NCBI GenBank assembly: GCA_038131955.1
Contig: JAYPQK010000009.1
Location: 124,001 to 188,000 of the forward strand
Source: SHAN690 sp038131955
GTDB lineage: Bacteria > Bacteroidota > Bacteroidia > Flavobacteriales_G > Salibacteraceae
Direction of reading: 5' to 3'
Length of the DNA stretch: 64,000 nt
Numbering within the stretch: the stretch's first letter is position 1; every line of letters starts with the position of its first letter. This document shows positions 38,518 to 48,031 of the stretch, piece after piece. Made by a program: the position numbers and the translations under genes. The notes under the pieces were generated by a model that saw nothing but the letters and a program-made list of their open reading frames with translations, had not been told where the DNA came from and ran no database searches.

Positions 38518-40293
38518 TTACAATTGATTTTTAATGGAGCCGCAAGTGAGCATTGCTTCTCCGAAATATGGGTTTTGTATTTCTTGTTTATCGCTCAGCC
38601 AGTAGGCACCACTATTGTTATCCGCCATGGGGCAGTATTTTACATAGAGCGTCTGCTCATAGTTGTTGAATTTCATAACAAGATCGATCATAGTTTGTGA
38701 AAAAGGTTTGAACGATGCTCTGAAAGCCGCAAGGTCTTTTGCTTTTCCAGCATCGGCAGCATGACTGGCTAATTCAGGTTGGTATTTCATCCATGCGCTG
38801 TGTCCCTGGCCTGTGAAAGCTCCCATATCAATGGACTGAAGGTCACGCTGAAATTGGACCAGCGCTTGTTGAGCCATCTCGAAATCAGACTGGGTGAGCG
38901 CGGACCTTATATGGAGGTAATCCTCAATCAAATTTTTCAATTCGGCAGGGGAATCAGGTTTCCCCGCTTGTGTGGACTTATCCATTTGGCGTTCTGTATG
39001 GTTTCCTGAAGCGTCTTCCACATGCTGGTGTCCCGTGGGTGCTGGACCGCCTTCTGGACTCATCATGCTGGGCTTGCCCGCCAATTGCGCAGCTGCATCA
39101 ATGGAGAAAGTACCGTGTGTTGCAATCTCTTCGCCTTTGTTCAAACCGTTGGCGATCACATAGGAGTCGCCTACTTCAGGCCCTAATTCAACCTCCCGCA
39201 TGCGGAAATAAACCCCATTAGCATCCTGGCTCTTGACATAAACCACCGAACGTTTGCCGGTCCACATCACCGCAATTTTCGGAACAGTTAACTGATCTGT
39301 TTGATCCACATCTGAGGTAACCACTCCCGTAGCAAACATTTCCGGCTTGAGTAATCCACCAGGGTTTCTAAGTTGCACACGGGCCTTTGCTACACGCGTT
39401 CGGTCATCTATCACAGGATCTATGTAGTCCACGGTTCCAGTCCAGCTTCTTCCGGGAAAAGCAGCAACAGTCACCTGCACTTCATCTCCTTTATCCACCC
39501 ACTCCAGGTCTGACTCATACACATCAAACATTAGCCAGACGGATGAGAGATCAACCACTTCGTAAAGGATTTGGCCCTTCTTTACGTAATCACCGCGTTG
39601 TACCTTTTTCTGCAGGACATATCCGCTGGTGTTTGCCAGAACGGGTACCCTACCTTGAACTTCCCCTGATTCGGCAATTTCGGTGATTTGCTCATCGCCA
39701 AGTTTCCAGTTCTTCAATTTCTCCCGGGCCGATGCGTACAAATCAGGCTGCTCATCCCTGGCTTTAGCAGCGATGATCAATTCTTTCTGTGCCGTAACCA
39801 ATTCAGGTGAATAGATCGTTGCGAGGGGTTGGCCTTCTTGAATAAACTCTCCTGTAAAATCCACCATCAGTTCTTCGATCCTCCCCGCTACATGAGCGGC
39901 TTGTGAACGTTGGAGTTTTTCGTTTTCCTGCACTTTTCCGTTCAACCGAACCACCCTGGAATCATTTCCAAAACCGACCACAGTGGTTTGTACATTGGCC
40001 AGTTTCATAGCAGCCTCAGACATCTTCACAGCCATCGGGTCTGCTTCTGATGTTTCACTGACTGCCGGTATCAGATCCATTCCACAAATCGGGCATTGCC
40101 CAGGTTCACTTTGGCGAATCTGCGGGTGCATGGAACAGGTCCACGCTTCAACCGCTTGATTTTCCGTGGCGGATACAGCGGTGTTTTCTTCCGAGGAAGA
40201 ACCTCCCCCACCAAAGAACAACCAGCCCATTCCCAGGCCGATTAAAAGTGCACCACCTGTCATTAAGTAGATCCGTTTCTGTTGTGCTTTCAT
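38518..40293 (-). CDS. cusB: CusB-type RND adaptor with heavy-metal-binding motif and C-terminal DUF3347 domain
   Basis: A 591-residue periplasmic adaptor. Order: an N-terminal membrane anchor (LMTGGALLIGLGMGWLFFGG); a metal-binding motif about residues 50 to 78 (WTCSMHPQIRQSEPGQCPIC then GMDL); the HlyD-like core (LNGKVQENEKLQRSQAAHVA; RVPVLANTSGYVLQKKV); and from about residue 455 a DUF3347 domain ending in YVKYCPMADNNSGAYWLS and NPYFGEAMLTCG, a putative second copper site. DUF3347-tailed CusB proteins are typical of Bacteroidota. It starts 3 bases after the permease stop and works with CusA and the TolC-like protein of the same operon. Confidence 0.93.
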   Translation of the reverse strand: MKAQQKRIYLMTGGALLIGLGMGWLFFGGGGSSSEENTAVSATENQAVEAWTCSMHPQIRQSEPGQCPICGMDLIPAVSETSEADPMAVKMSEAAMKLANVQTTVVGFGNDSRVVRLNGKVQENEKLQRSQAAHVAGRIEELMVDFTGEFIQEGQPLATIYSPELVTAQKELIIAAKARDEQPDLYASAREKLKNWKLGDEQITEIAESGEVQGRVPVLANTSGYVLQKKVQRGDYVKKGQILYEVVDLSSVWLMFDVYESDLEWVDKGDEVQVTVAAFPGRSWTGTVDYIDPVIDDRTRVAKARVQLRNPGGLLKPEMFATGVVTSDVDQTDQLTVPKIAVMWTGKRSVVYVKSQDANGVYFRMREVELGPEVGDSYVIANGLNKGEEIATHGTFSIDAAAQLAGKPSMMSPEGGPAPTGHQHVEDASGNHTERQMDKSTQAGKPDSPAELKNLIEDYLHIRSALTQSDFEMAQQALVQFQRDLQSIDMGAFTGQGHSAWMKYQPELASHAADAGKAKDLAAFRASFKPFSQTMIDLVMKFNNYEQTLYVKYCPMADNNSGAYWLSDKQEIQNPYFGEAMLTCGSIKNQL

Positions 40294-40296
40294 AAT

Positions 40297-41541
40297 TTAT
40301 GATGTGATGAAAAATTGAATAATTAATCCGCCCATGAGCCATCCATAACAGATGAAGGCGAGCCATTTTAATACGTTTTCGAGTAGCGGACTTTTTGGTG
40401 CCATTTCCTTATGGTGCATCACGTTTTTTCCGCGAAAAAACCCCAGATAGATCAACACTCCCGATACCGCCAGAAAAGCAAGGTTGAGGTAGAAGGTATA
40501 GTCAATTTTAAAATGCTGTTTATCCGTGATATTGTTTGCCGCAGACACCTCTGGTAGTAGATCCAGCAGTGAAAAGCCATAGTGCAATGCCAAAGAGCTG
40601 CCAATAAGCGATGTGAATAGCAGAAACAGAATGAATAGCGACATCCTCCACCCATAGTAACGTGCGTTGATACGCAAAACGGGAAACACGACCAGGTCGC
40701 TGAATATAAAGGCCATGACACCTGCAAAACTGACACCCTTACCAAACAGCAGAGCAGCCAACGGAATGTTCCCCATCGAACCAATGAAGGTTAAGAAAGC
40801 CGCCACAGGTCCTACCAAGGTATGCTCCAGAAGAGTTAAAAAATCAAAGGAACCTTTGCCGCTGCCCGTATGAATGAAGAGGGTTTCAAAGAAGGCATCT
40901 GGTACAAAAGCAGAAACAATACCTGCAATGGTGAAGCCTACTGTTACGTCTTTCCAGACCATCTTCCACTCCATTCCAAATTGCTTACCCACTTTGGCCC
41001 CGCTCTCGGAAGATTGCAGCTGCTTTTCAATAGAAGGTGGATCATCTGTTTCTTCCCCGGAAGAACCAAGGTGTTTACGTGCCTGCTTTATCAGGTTTTT
41101 AGGATTGATGAGTCGTACCAGCAGCCAACTAATCAGAATCAGTAAAATTCCACCTACATATTCACCCACCACAAATTGCCAACCCAGAAAAATTGAAATG
41201 ATGATTCCCAGTTCGATGACCAGGTTCGTAGACGCCAGCATGAAAGCGATCGAAGCAATGAAGCTGGCACCTTTTTGAAAAAGCGATTTGCTCGTGGCGA
41301 GGGCCGAAAAACTGCAGGAACTGCTGATAAAGCCAAAGAAGGTGCCGAGCAAAACACTTTTGCTGTCCGCCTTCCCCATAGTTTTTTTCATGCGCTCTTC
41401 TGTCACAAAAATCTGAATCAGGCTACTGATGGCGTAACCGAGGATAAAGGCCCATAAAGCCATCCAGAAGAAGCCGGTGGTCGTGTAGGCCGCTTCACCC
41501 CACTGCTTAAAGAAGGCGCTAAATAGGTTCTTCTCACTCAT
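40297..41541 (-). CDS. Permease of the ArsP/YraQ (DUF318) family
   Basis: A 414-residue membrane protein with about ten hydrophobic segments. The family core FFGFISSSCSFSALATSKSL contains the conserved Ser/Cys cluster seen in ArsP-like permeases. ArsP exports methylated arsenicals, but relatives inside copper clusters are common in Bacteroidota and have no assigned substrate. Its start overlaps the end of the TolC-like gene by 8 bases, and it ends 3 bases before cusB, so it is embedded in the copper operon. Confidence 0.85.
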   Translation of the reverse strand: MSEKNLFSAFFKQWGEAAYTTTGFFWMALWAFILGYAISSLIQIFVTEERMKKTMGKADSKSVLLGTFFGFISSSCSFSALATSKSLFQKGASFIASIAFMLASTNLVIELGIIISIFLGWQFVVGEYVGGILLILISWLLVRLINPKNLIKQARKHLGSSGEETDDPPSIEKQLQSSESGAKVGKQFGMEWKMVWKDVTVGFTIAGIVSAFVPDAFFETLFIHTGSGKGSFDFLTLLEHTLVGPVAAFLTFIGSMGNIPLAALLFGKGVSFAGVMAFIFSDLVVFPVLRINARYYGWRMSLFILFLLFTSLIGSSLALHYGFSLLDLLPEVSAANNITDKQHFKIDYTFYLNLAFLAVSGVLIYLGFFRGKNVMHHKEMAPKSPLLENVLKWLAFICYGWLMGGLIIQFFITS

Positions 41542-42775
41542 TATTTAATGTTTTTGCATTGTGTTGCAGGTATTCCAAGCCGGCAACAGCTATAAGATAA
41601 TCAGCCTTTACCTTGACCTGTTTTTTCTTGAAGCTAAGCAGCTTTTGTTGCTCGCGAAGCAATTCCTCAAAACCCAGGTTATCGTTACCATATTGACTCA
41701 GCAGCAACTCAATGATTGTTTCCGTTTTGTTGATTTGTCGTTGTAAAAGGTCATGGTCAGTTTTAGCTGAAATCTGATCATAGCGGACCTTTGCCCATTG
41801 ATTCTCCAGGTTATTCTCCACCTCTATCGATTGAGAAGCAAACGCCTCCTGCATTTTTTGCGATTCAGTTCTTGCGGCATGGTATCCCTTTCGATAAATG
41901 GGCAACGAAATAGAAACCATCGGCATGAGGGCATCTTTTCCGCTATTCGGAACGGCCATATCGGTTCTATCTCCCACAAACACATAATCAATTCCAAGCC
42001 CGATTCCCGGATAGCCGGCCCGCTTGGCAGCTTGCTCACTTGCTGCACTCGAGGTCTTCATCTCAGTGATGCTCAATTGCTTTGGATGTCCGGAAAAATC
42101 CGCTGGCGCCAATTGGATGGTGTCTTCCTGTAGGAGGAGAGTATCAGTCAATGCCACCGGTTCCTGAGCTTCGCGGTTGAGCAACTTGTTGAAAAGCGTT
42201 TCAAGGGTGGGTTTTTGCTCTTCAAGCAGTTGAATACGCGTTTCACTTTCATCGATCATCACATCCACCCGATAGACATCCGCCAACGAACCCTTGTCAT
42301 TTTCATACTTGCTCAAGCTTAGCTCGCGCAGTGTTCGCAGAATCTCGAGGTTCTCCTCTTCCAGATTTTTTAACCCCTTGTTTTCAAGCAATTTGTAATA
42401 AGCTGTCTTTACGGATTGATAAAGGTTTTCGCGCGCATCGATAAACTCGTAGTACTTCGCCTCTGCCATGTGAGCAGCGGCATCTCCCCTCGAGCGAAGA
42501 GTACCAAACCAGGGGAACATCTGCGAAAGACCAATCTTGGCTTGTTGCGGACCAATTCGTGTTTCAACGGGCAGTATAAAATACCCGAAAGAAAGCGTGG
42601 GGTTCGGCATTTGAGCCACCTGTGCGCTGCGCTGCATGGAAGCTTCAAATTGGGCGTATTTGGCTTTCAAACCGGGATTATTCTCTGCTGCAATGTTGAG
42701 GTAGTCATCCAGCGTTTGAGCGCTCAGTCCGAAGGCCAACACACTAACAAGTGATATGCTTAGAATCTTTTTCAT
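41534..42775 (-). CDS. TolC-family outer-membrane efflux protein (CusC role)
   Basis: The outer-membrane channel for the Cus-type pump. About 413 residues with a signal peptide (KKILSISLVSVLAFGLSAQ) and two long helical halves (AENNPGLKAKYAQFEASMQR; NPTLSFGYF; LLSQYGNDNLGFEELLREQ) typical of the family. Although the frame extends to 42,799, the ATG at 42,775 overlaps the cusA stop as ATGA, which decides the start. It also overlaps the permease start by 8 bases. Confidence 0.92.
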   Translation of the reverse strand: MKKILSISLVSVLAFGLSAQTLDDYLNIAAENNPGLKAKYAQFEASMQRSAQVAQMPNPTLSFGYFILPVETRIGPQQAKIGLSQMFPWFGTLRSRGDAAAHMAEAKYYEFIDARENLYQSVKTAYYKLLENKGLKNLEEENLEILRTLRELSLSKYENDKGSLADVYRVDVMIDESETRIQLLEEQKPTLETLFNKLLNREAQEPVALTDTLLLQEDTIQLAPADFSGHPKQLSITEMKTSSAASEQAAKRAGYPGIGLGIDYVFVGDRTDMAVPNSGKDALMPMVSISLPIYRKGYHAARTESQKMQEAFASQSIEVENNLENQWAKVRYDQISAKTDHDLLQRQINKTETIIELLLSQYGNDNLGFEELLREQQKLLSFKKKQVKVKADYLIAVAGLEYLQHNAKTLNNE

Positions 42776-45700
42776 GTGCGTGTTCTTTTGAGTTTCCATT
42801 CCTCACGCATCGCGTAGAGAACCGGAGTAATAAAGTAGGTGACTGCCGCGATCAACATTCCTCCAAAGGCCGGGATGGCCATGGGAACCATAATATCCGC
42901 TCCTCTGCCTGTGGATGTGAGGATGGGTAACAAGGCGATCACAGTCGTGGCAGAGGTCATCACAGCTGGTCGAATGCGTCTTTTCCCTGCTAACACGACC
43001 GCATCTCGAATACCCTTAAGATCGTTGGTCGGATTTCTCCGAAAACTTTGATCGAGGTAGGTGGCGATCAACACACCATCATCGGTTGCAATGCCAAATA
43101 AGGCAATAAACCCGACCCACATTGCAACGCTGAGGTTGATGGTTTTCATTTGAAAAAGGTCGCGCATATTGGTACCGAACAACGAGAAGTCGGCAAACCA
43201 CTCCTGTCCATAACACCAGATCATCACGAAACCGCCTGCGAAAGCCATCGCAATACCGGCAAAGACCATCAAGGAAGTAGAAACCGAACGAAACTGGAAA
43301 TAGAGGATCAAAAAGATGATGACCAACACCAACGGCACGATGACTGATAAGCGCTTCTCTGCGCGCACCTGGTTTTCATAGCTACCTGAGAATTGATAGC
43401 TCAACCCTAGCGGAATATCGAGTTCTCCCCGCTCAATAGCACCTTGAATAGCCTGTTGTGCATCAGTAACGACATCCACTTCGGCATGGCCATCTCGCTT
43501 ATCAAACAACACATATCCGACTAAAAACGTGTTTTCACTCTTTATCGCTTGCGGGCCACGCACATATTCCAATTCAACCACTTGTCCTAGTGGAATCTGA
43601 GCACCTGTAGGTGTAGGTATAAGGATATTCTTCAGTGCTTCTGGATCATCCCGTAATTCGCGCGGATAACGTACACGAACCGGATAGCGCTCTCTTCCCT
43701 CCACGGTTTCGCTGATCTGCATACCACCTACAGCCACCTCGATGCTGCGCTGTACTTCCTCTACACTCAAACCGTAACGCGCTATTTCCTGCCGATCAAT
43801 GTTGAGGTGGATATAGGGTTTCCCCACAATGCGGTCTGCAAACACCGCTTCACTCTTCACCGAAGGCACAGACCTGAGGATGGGCTCCAGGCGCCTGCCG
43901 AAATCCTCGATGACATCGAGGTCATTGCCAAACACCTTAATGCCCATAGGGGCACGCATGCCCGTCTGAAGCATCACCAAGCGCGTTTCAATAGGTTGAA
44001 GTTTCGGAGCTGAGGTCACACCCGGAATGTTACTTACTGCCACGATCTCTTCCCAGATATCATCAGGCGATTGGATGTGCTCACGCCAGTTTCGGAAATA
44101 CGCTCCATTCGCGTCAGGGATCAATTGTGACCCGCTGATATTGTGTTCCAAAGCTTTTTGGTTGGAAAGCGTATCTCCGTTTTGAAGAATAAAACGTCCT
44201 TCATCCGCCACCCTGAACCGCATTCGATGGCCCTTTTTGTCCATCATGTATTCGGGTTTGTAATTGATGATATTTTCATACATCGAGATCGGTGCCGGGT
44301 CCAATGCTGACTCTACTCGCCCCATTTTACCCACAGTAAGGTCCACTTCGGGAATACTGTTTACCAGCATATCAAGCTGCTGCACCACCTGCTTGTTTTG
44401 CTCGATGCCAGCGTGAGGCATGCTCGTTGGCATCAACAAGAAGGAACCTTCATCCAGCGAGGGCATGAATTCTTTTCCCACTCCGGAAATGGAATGCGAG
44501 AGCGTAGACCAAACCTTTGTGGATCGGAGATTGACTCCTACACCCTCAAAACCGTTTGCTACAAATCCAAATACACTTCCGAAACCAAACCACACGGTTA
44601 CCCCAAAAAGCATTGCAAAGGCAGGTAGAAGCAGGAACTTCACTTTATTGGCGAGGCACCAACGCAGAATACGCTCGTAATAATGCTGAACTAACATGAA
44701 AAAGCCGAGTACCAGTCCGACCATTAATGCCACAAAAAAGATGTTCGTGAAAAGGCTTTTCGAAGGTCCGAGAGGCAGCCAATAGCGACCAAGCAACCAC
44801 ACCACCGCTACCACAGAAATAACAACAGGCAGCATCCGAGTAAATCTATTTTCTGGCAGCCAGTATTCCCGAAGGAACCCGATTGCACCAAAGGCAAAAA
44901 GCGTAAAGCCGGACCATGCATCAAGCCAAAAAGCGATGACCAGACCACCAATGACCAGCAATCCATTGAATACTTTTTGTGCAGTTTTACTTTTCGTCTT
45001 CCACCCGAAGACCCAATGTGCCAGTGCGGGCAGGATGAGCAAGGCCACCAACAAGGCCGCAACCAGTGCAAATGTTTTAGTGAAGGCCAGCGGCCGGAAT
45101 AACTTACCTTCAGCTGCCTGTAGGGTAAAGACTGGAATAAAGCTCACTATGGTAGTTCCAACGGCTGTAACGATCGCGCTCGCCACCTCTGAAGCCCCGT
45201 TTAATACGGCTGTTTTCACACTGGTACTTTCATCTGCTTCATCCAGGTGTTTGATGATGTTTTCGCTGAGCACAATGCCAAGGTCTACCATCGTTCCAAT
45301 GGCAATAGCGATGCCCGACAGCGCCACGATGTTCGCATCCACCCCGAAATAGCGCATGGCAATGAAGACCATGAGCACGGCAATCGGAAGCAAGCTTGAA
45401 ATCATGAAGGATGCTCGCAGATTAAACACCATAATAACCACGACCAAAATCGTGATCAGGATTTCAAGGGAGAGCGCTTCCTCCAGGGTGCCGAGCGTTT
45501 CGTAGATCAGTTCGGTTCGATCATAAAACGGAACGATGGTCAATTGGGAAACCGTTCCATCAGCTAATGTCTTTTTTGGAAGTCCAGGAGCCACTTCTTC
45601 AATCTTGTCTTTAACATTGTTGATTACCGCTAGCGGATTCGCCCCGTAACGCGCCACAACCACGCCTCCGACCACTTCGGCTCCTCCTTTATCGAGTAGG

Positions 45701-46572
45701 CCTCTTCGTGTTGCAGGCCCAAGGGTAACTCTTGCCACTTCCTTGATTCGGATAGGCACATTATCGGTCACCTTGACCACGGCCTCTTCCAGATCCTCAA
45801 CCTTCTCGATGTAGCCGAGGCCTCTCACAAGGTATTCAGCTTTGTTGATCTCGATGGTTTTGGCACCTACATCACGGTTGGAATTCTTCACGGCCGCCAT
45901 AATCTGATGCAGCCCTACGCCATGGGCTTTCATTGCATCCGGATCCACATCTACCTGGTATTCTTTCACAAACCCGCCTATAGATGCCACCTCCGAGACT
46001 CCTTCGACCGCATTCAGGGCGTATTTCACGTAAAAATCCTGTGCTGTTCGGATTTCATGCAGGTCCCACCCACCGGTCACATTCCCTTCGGGATCACGAC
46101 CCTCGATGGTATACCAATAGATCTGTCCGAGTGCCGTGGCATCAGGTCCCAGGCTTGGTTGCACACCTTCCGGCAAAAGCCCCGCAGGCAGTGAGTTTAG
46201 CTTTTCGAGGATGCGCGAGCGCGACCAATAAAACTCAATGCCCTCTTCGAAAATGATGTAGATGCTTGAAAACCCGAAAATGGATGAGCTTCGAATAGAC
46301 TTTACTCCCGGGATACCGAGCAAATAAGTGGTCATCGGATAGGTGATCTGATCTTCGATATCCTGCGGTGAGCGCCCCATCCATTTCGTGAAAACGATTT
46401 GCTGGTTCTCACCAATATCAGGGATGGCATCTACCGGTACCGGGTCATTTGGAAGCCAGCTCGTTTCCCAGCCGAAAGGAGCCGTCACAATCCCCCAGCC
46501 TACAAAAAGGCACAAGACAATAACGGTTACGAGCTTATTCTCAAGAAAGTATTTTATGATGTTGTGAAGCAT
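42772..46572 (-). CDS. cusA: CusA-type heavy-metal RND efflux pump (copper/silver)
   Basis: An inner-membrane proton-driven pump. The start MLHNIIKYFLENKLVTVIVL at 46,572 fits the family; the frame itself opens at 46,614. Signatures are VDAIPDIGENQQIVFTKWMG, the TM4 acidic motif GTMVDLGIVLSENI of copper/silver RND pumps, MPTSMPHAGIEQNK in the periplasmic metal-binding region, and a second TM block (FIALFGIATDDGVLIATYL). At about 1,266 residues it is longer than the roughly 1,050 of E. coli CusA. The extra length lies mostly around a hydrophobic insertion near residues 540 to 680, as in other Bacteroidota CusA. It leads the CusA-TolC-permease-CusB block. Confidence 0.94.
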   Translation of the reverse strand: MLHNIIKYFLENKLVTVIVLCLFVGWGIVTAPFGWETSWLPNDPVPVDAIPDIGENQQIVFTKWMGRSPQDIEDQITYPMTTYLLGIPGVKSIRSSSIFGFSSIYIIFEEGIEFYWSRSRILEKLNSLPAGLLPEGVQPSLGPDATALGQIYWYTIEGRDPEGNVTGGWDLHEIRTAQDFYVKYALNAVEGVSEVASIGGFVKEYQVDVDPDAMKAHGVGLHQIMAAVKNSNRDVGAKTIEINKAEYLVRGLGYIEKVEDLEEAVVKVTDNVPIRIKEVARVTLGPATRRGLLDKGGAEVVGGVVVARYGANPLAVINNVKDKIEEVAPGLPKKTLADGTVSQLTIVPFYDRTELIYETLGTLEEALSLEILITILVVVIMVFNLRASFMISSLLPIAVLMVFIAMRYFGVDANIVALSGIAIAIGTMVDLGIVLSENIIKHLDEADESTSVKTAVLNGASEVASAIVTAVGTTIVSFIPVFTLQAAEGKLFRPLAFTKTFALVAALLVALLILPALAHWVFGWKTKSKTAQKVFNGLLVIGGLVIAFWLDAWSGFTLFAFGAIGFLREYWLPENRFTRMLPVVISVVAVVWLLGRYWLPLGPSKSLFTNIFFVALMVGLVLGFFMLVQHYYERILRWCLANKVKFLLLPAFAMLFGVTVWFGFGSVFGFVANGFEGVGVNLRSTKVWSTLSHSISGVGKEFMPSLDEGSFLLMPTSMPHAGIEQNKQVVQQLDMLVNSIPEVDLTVGKMGRVESALDPAPISMYENIINYKPEYMMDKKGHRMRFRVADEGRFILQNGDTLSNQKALEHNISGSQLIPDANGAYFRNWREHIQSPDDIWEEIVAVSNIPGVTSAPKLQPIETRLVMLQTGMRAPMGIKVFGNDLDVIEDFGRRLEPILRSVPSVKSEAVFADRIVGKPYIHLNIDRQEIARYGLSVEEVQRSIEVAVGGMQISETVEGRERYPVRVRYPRELRDDPEALKNILIPTPTGAQIPLGQVVELEYVRGPQAIKSENTFLVGYVLFDKRDGHAEVDVVTDAQQAIQGAIERGELDIPLGLSYQFSGSYENQVRAEKRLSVIVPLVLVIIFLILYFQFRSVSTSLMVFAGIAMAFAGGFVMIWCYGQEWFADFSLFGTNMRDLFQMKTINLSVAMWVGFIALFGIATDDGVLIATYLDQSFRRNPTNDLKGIRDAVVLAGKRRIRPAVMTSATTVIALLPILTSTGRGADIMVPMAIPAFGGMLIAAVTYFITPVLYAMREEWKLKRTRT

Positions 46573-46660
46573 ATTGATCTGAAATGAAAATGGAACAGGA
46601 CATAGAAATCCCACGCAGCCGGCAATCGAGAGCCAACCGCTTGTTGTTTCAGATCAATTT

Positions 46661-47086
46661 TTATAAAAGGAAGGACTGGATGCGAACCAGAATGTCCGCT
46701 CCAATCAACGGTGGAGAATGGTTGAGGTATTTTGGTGCCTGGTGCTCCTGATCACTTCCATTGATCAGATACAGCATCGGAAGAAGCATAGAAATCGTGT
46801 AGTCAGGAACCGGTACATTTGTTACCTGTATCTCGTAATCATATTCGTTGCCATCAATTATCGTCTCGCGCTGATCACAGCACTTTTTTTGCGCTTTCTG
46901 TTTGGCATGAAATGGACAAGCTGGTTTCTCAGAAGCTTCGTAATGACTGCAGGGTTGTGCTTCTCCGAAAACAGAGGCACTTACCAGGCTATGACCACAC
47001 CAGTGTTGACTCAGGCGCACACCGGTTGAGCTCAGCAACACAGAGCCCATAATCAGTAACGATGCTATAGAATGCAAGATGTGCAT
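46661..47086 (-). CDS. HYC_CC_PP-type small exported protein
   Basis: A 141-residue protein with a signal peptide (LHSIASLLIMGSVLLSSTG) and an arrangement I recognise from Bacteroidota metal clusters: QHWCGHSL near residue 27, a CC pair in KKCCDQ, and a Pro-Pro near the end (NHSPPLIG). Cys and His spacing suggests metal or thiol binding, but no activity is known. It lies between the GDCCVxC gene and cusA. Naming rests on motif memory, so confidence is moderate. Confidence 0.7.
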   Translation of the reverse strand: MHILHSIASLLIMGSVLLSSTGVRLSQHWCGHSLVSASVFGEAQPCSHYEASEKPACPFHAKQKAQKKCCDQRETIIDGNEYDYEIQVTNVPVPDYTISMLLPMLYLINGSDQEHQAPKYLNHSPPLIGADILVRIQSFLL

Positions 47087-47134
47087 TGGTTCAAAGTTAT
47101 AGATTGCTCGCTAACGGCTTCGCATGGTTTGGAT

Positions 47135-47341
47135 TTAACAACATGACTTCTCTTGTTGGATGGGTGGACATTTTTCGCTGCCGTAACTACAAAACACACA
47201 GCAATCATCTTGCTTTGGTCTTAGCAGTGTTTTGCAATTCTCGCATTCATAGAAAAACATACAGGCATCAGTTGGCATGGATTCCTGCTTTTGGAACCCG
47301 CATTCCGGGCAGGTTATCGTAGATGTTAACGTAATTTCCAT
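47135..47341 (-). CDS. GDCCVxC-type small Cys-rich protein
   Basis: A 68-residue protein with nine or more Cys: ITCPECG, DACMFFYECENCKTLL, DDCCVFCSYGSEKCPP and a terminal CC. It matches the small family named for GDCCVxC, here with DD for GD. Selenoprotein forms of this family exist, but this one uses Cys throughout. The longer frame to 47,434 overlaps merTP and is not credible; the ATG at 47,341 sits one base after the merTP stop (TAACATG). Probably a metal or thiol handling protein, function unproven. Confidence 0.78.
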   Translation of the reverse strand: MEITLTSTITCPECGFQKQESMPTDACMFFYECENCKTLLRPKQDDCCVFCSYGSEKCPPIQQEKSCC

Positions 47342-47342
47342 G

Positions 47343-47945
47343 TTATCGGATCTTTTCCATTTGTCCAACCTTATATCCCGTAGCCTGTTCAATCCGGCCG
47401 GCCAGCTCACTGGCATCGGTTCTTGAACTGTCAAACTTCACTTTGGCCCATCCACCGGAATAACTTGAAGACGCCTCCGTAACTCCGGGTGCAGCAAGCA
47501 ATGCCTTGTTCACATGGTTTTCACAGGCATTGCAGGTCATTCCGTCCACAGCAACCTTCATTTCAACGAGGTTTTCCGAAGTAGCACTTTCACTTGTAAC
47601 AGCTTCCCCTGAGTAAAAGGCCCCTACATAATATGGAAACGAGAACAGCAATACCGAAATGACAGTCACTGCCCATAGGAAACCCTTGGAATTGAGAAAC
47701 GATCGCTTGTCTTTCAATTCGCAGTCGCATTCGTCCGTTTTTGAAGGTCGATAGGCCAGGTAAAAGGCAATGCCCAGCGCCAGGACTGATAACCCTATCA
47801 GGTAAGGACGCAAAGGTTCCACCCAGGCAAAAGCACTTACCCCACCTGAAAGACCTCCTGTCAACGCCAGCAAGGGAGCAATACAGCACAGCGAAGATGC
47901 CATAGCGGCCAGCAATCCTGTACTAAAAAATGCACCATTTTTCAT
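47343..47945 (-). CDS. MerTP-type metal importer with C-terminal heavy-metal-associated domain
   Basis: A 200-residue membrane protein. The N-terminal MerT-like half has the vicinal Cys pair in TM1 (ASSLCCIAPLLALTGG) and three hydrophobic segments. The C-terminal half is an HMA (MerP-like) domain with GMTCNACENHV. MerTP fusions import Hg(II) for a mercuric reductase, yet there is no merA here, and in copper clusters such proteins may carry other metals. It starts the tight merTP-GDCCVxC pair. Confidence 0.85.
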   Translation of the reverse strand: MKNGAFFSTGLLAAMASSLCCIAPLLALTGGLSGGVSAFAWVEPLRPYLIGLSVLALGIAFYLAYRPSKTDECDCELKDKRSFLNSKGFLWAVTVISVLLFSFPYYVGAFYSGEAVTSESATSENLVEMKVAVDGMTCNACENHVNKALLAAPGVTEASSSYSGGWAKVKFDSSRTDASELAGRIEQATGYKVGQMEKIR

Positions 47946-48031
47946 GTTTGTGTTATCAGTCTATTCTATTTGAAAATCAGCCTATTGCTCTAAACAAAAG
48001 TAGCATACTCCAACGCTTTGCCATGGAATGA

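Noticed and set aside
47135..47434. A 99-codon version of the GDCCVxC gene
   Set aside because: The first 31 codons overlap merTP and carry no family sequence; the ATG at 47,341 fits the known short protein.
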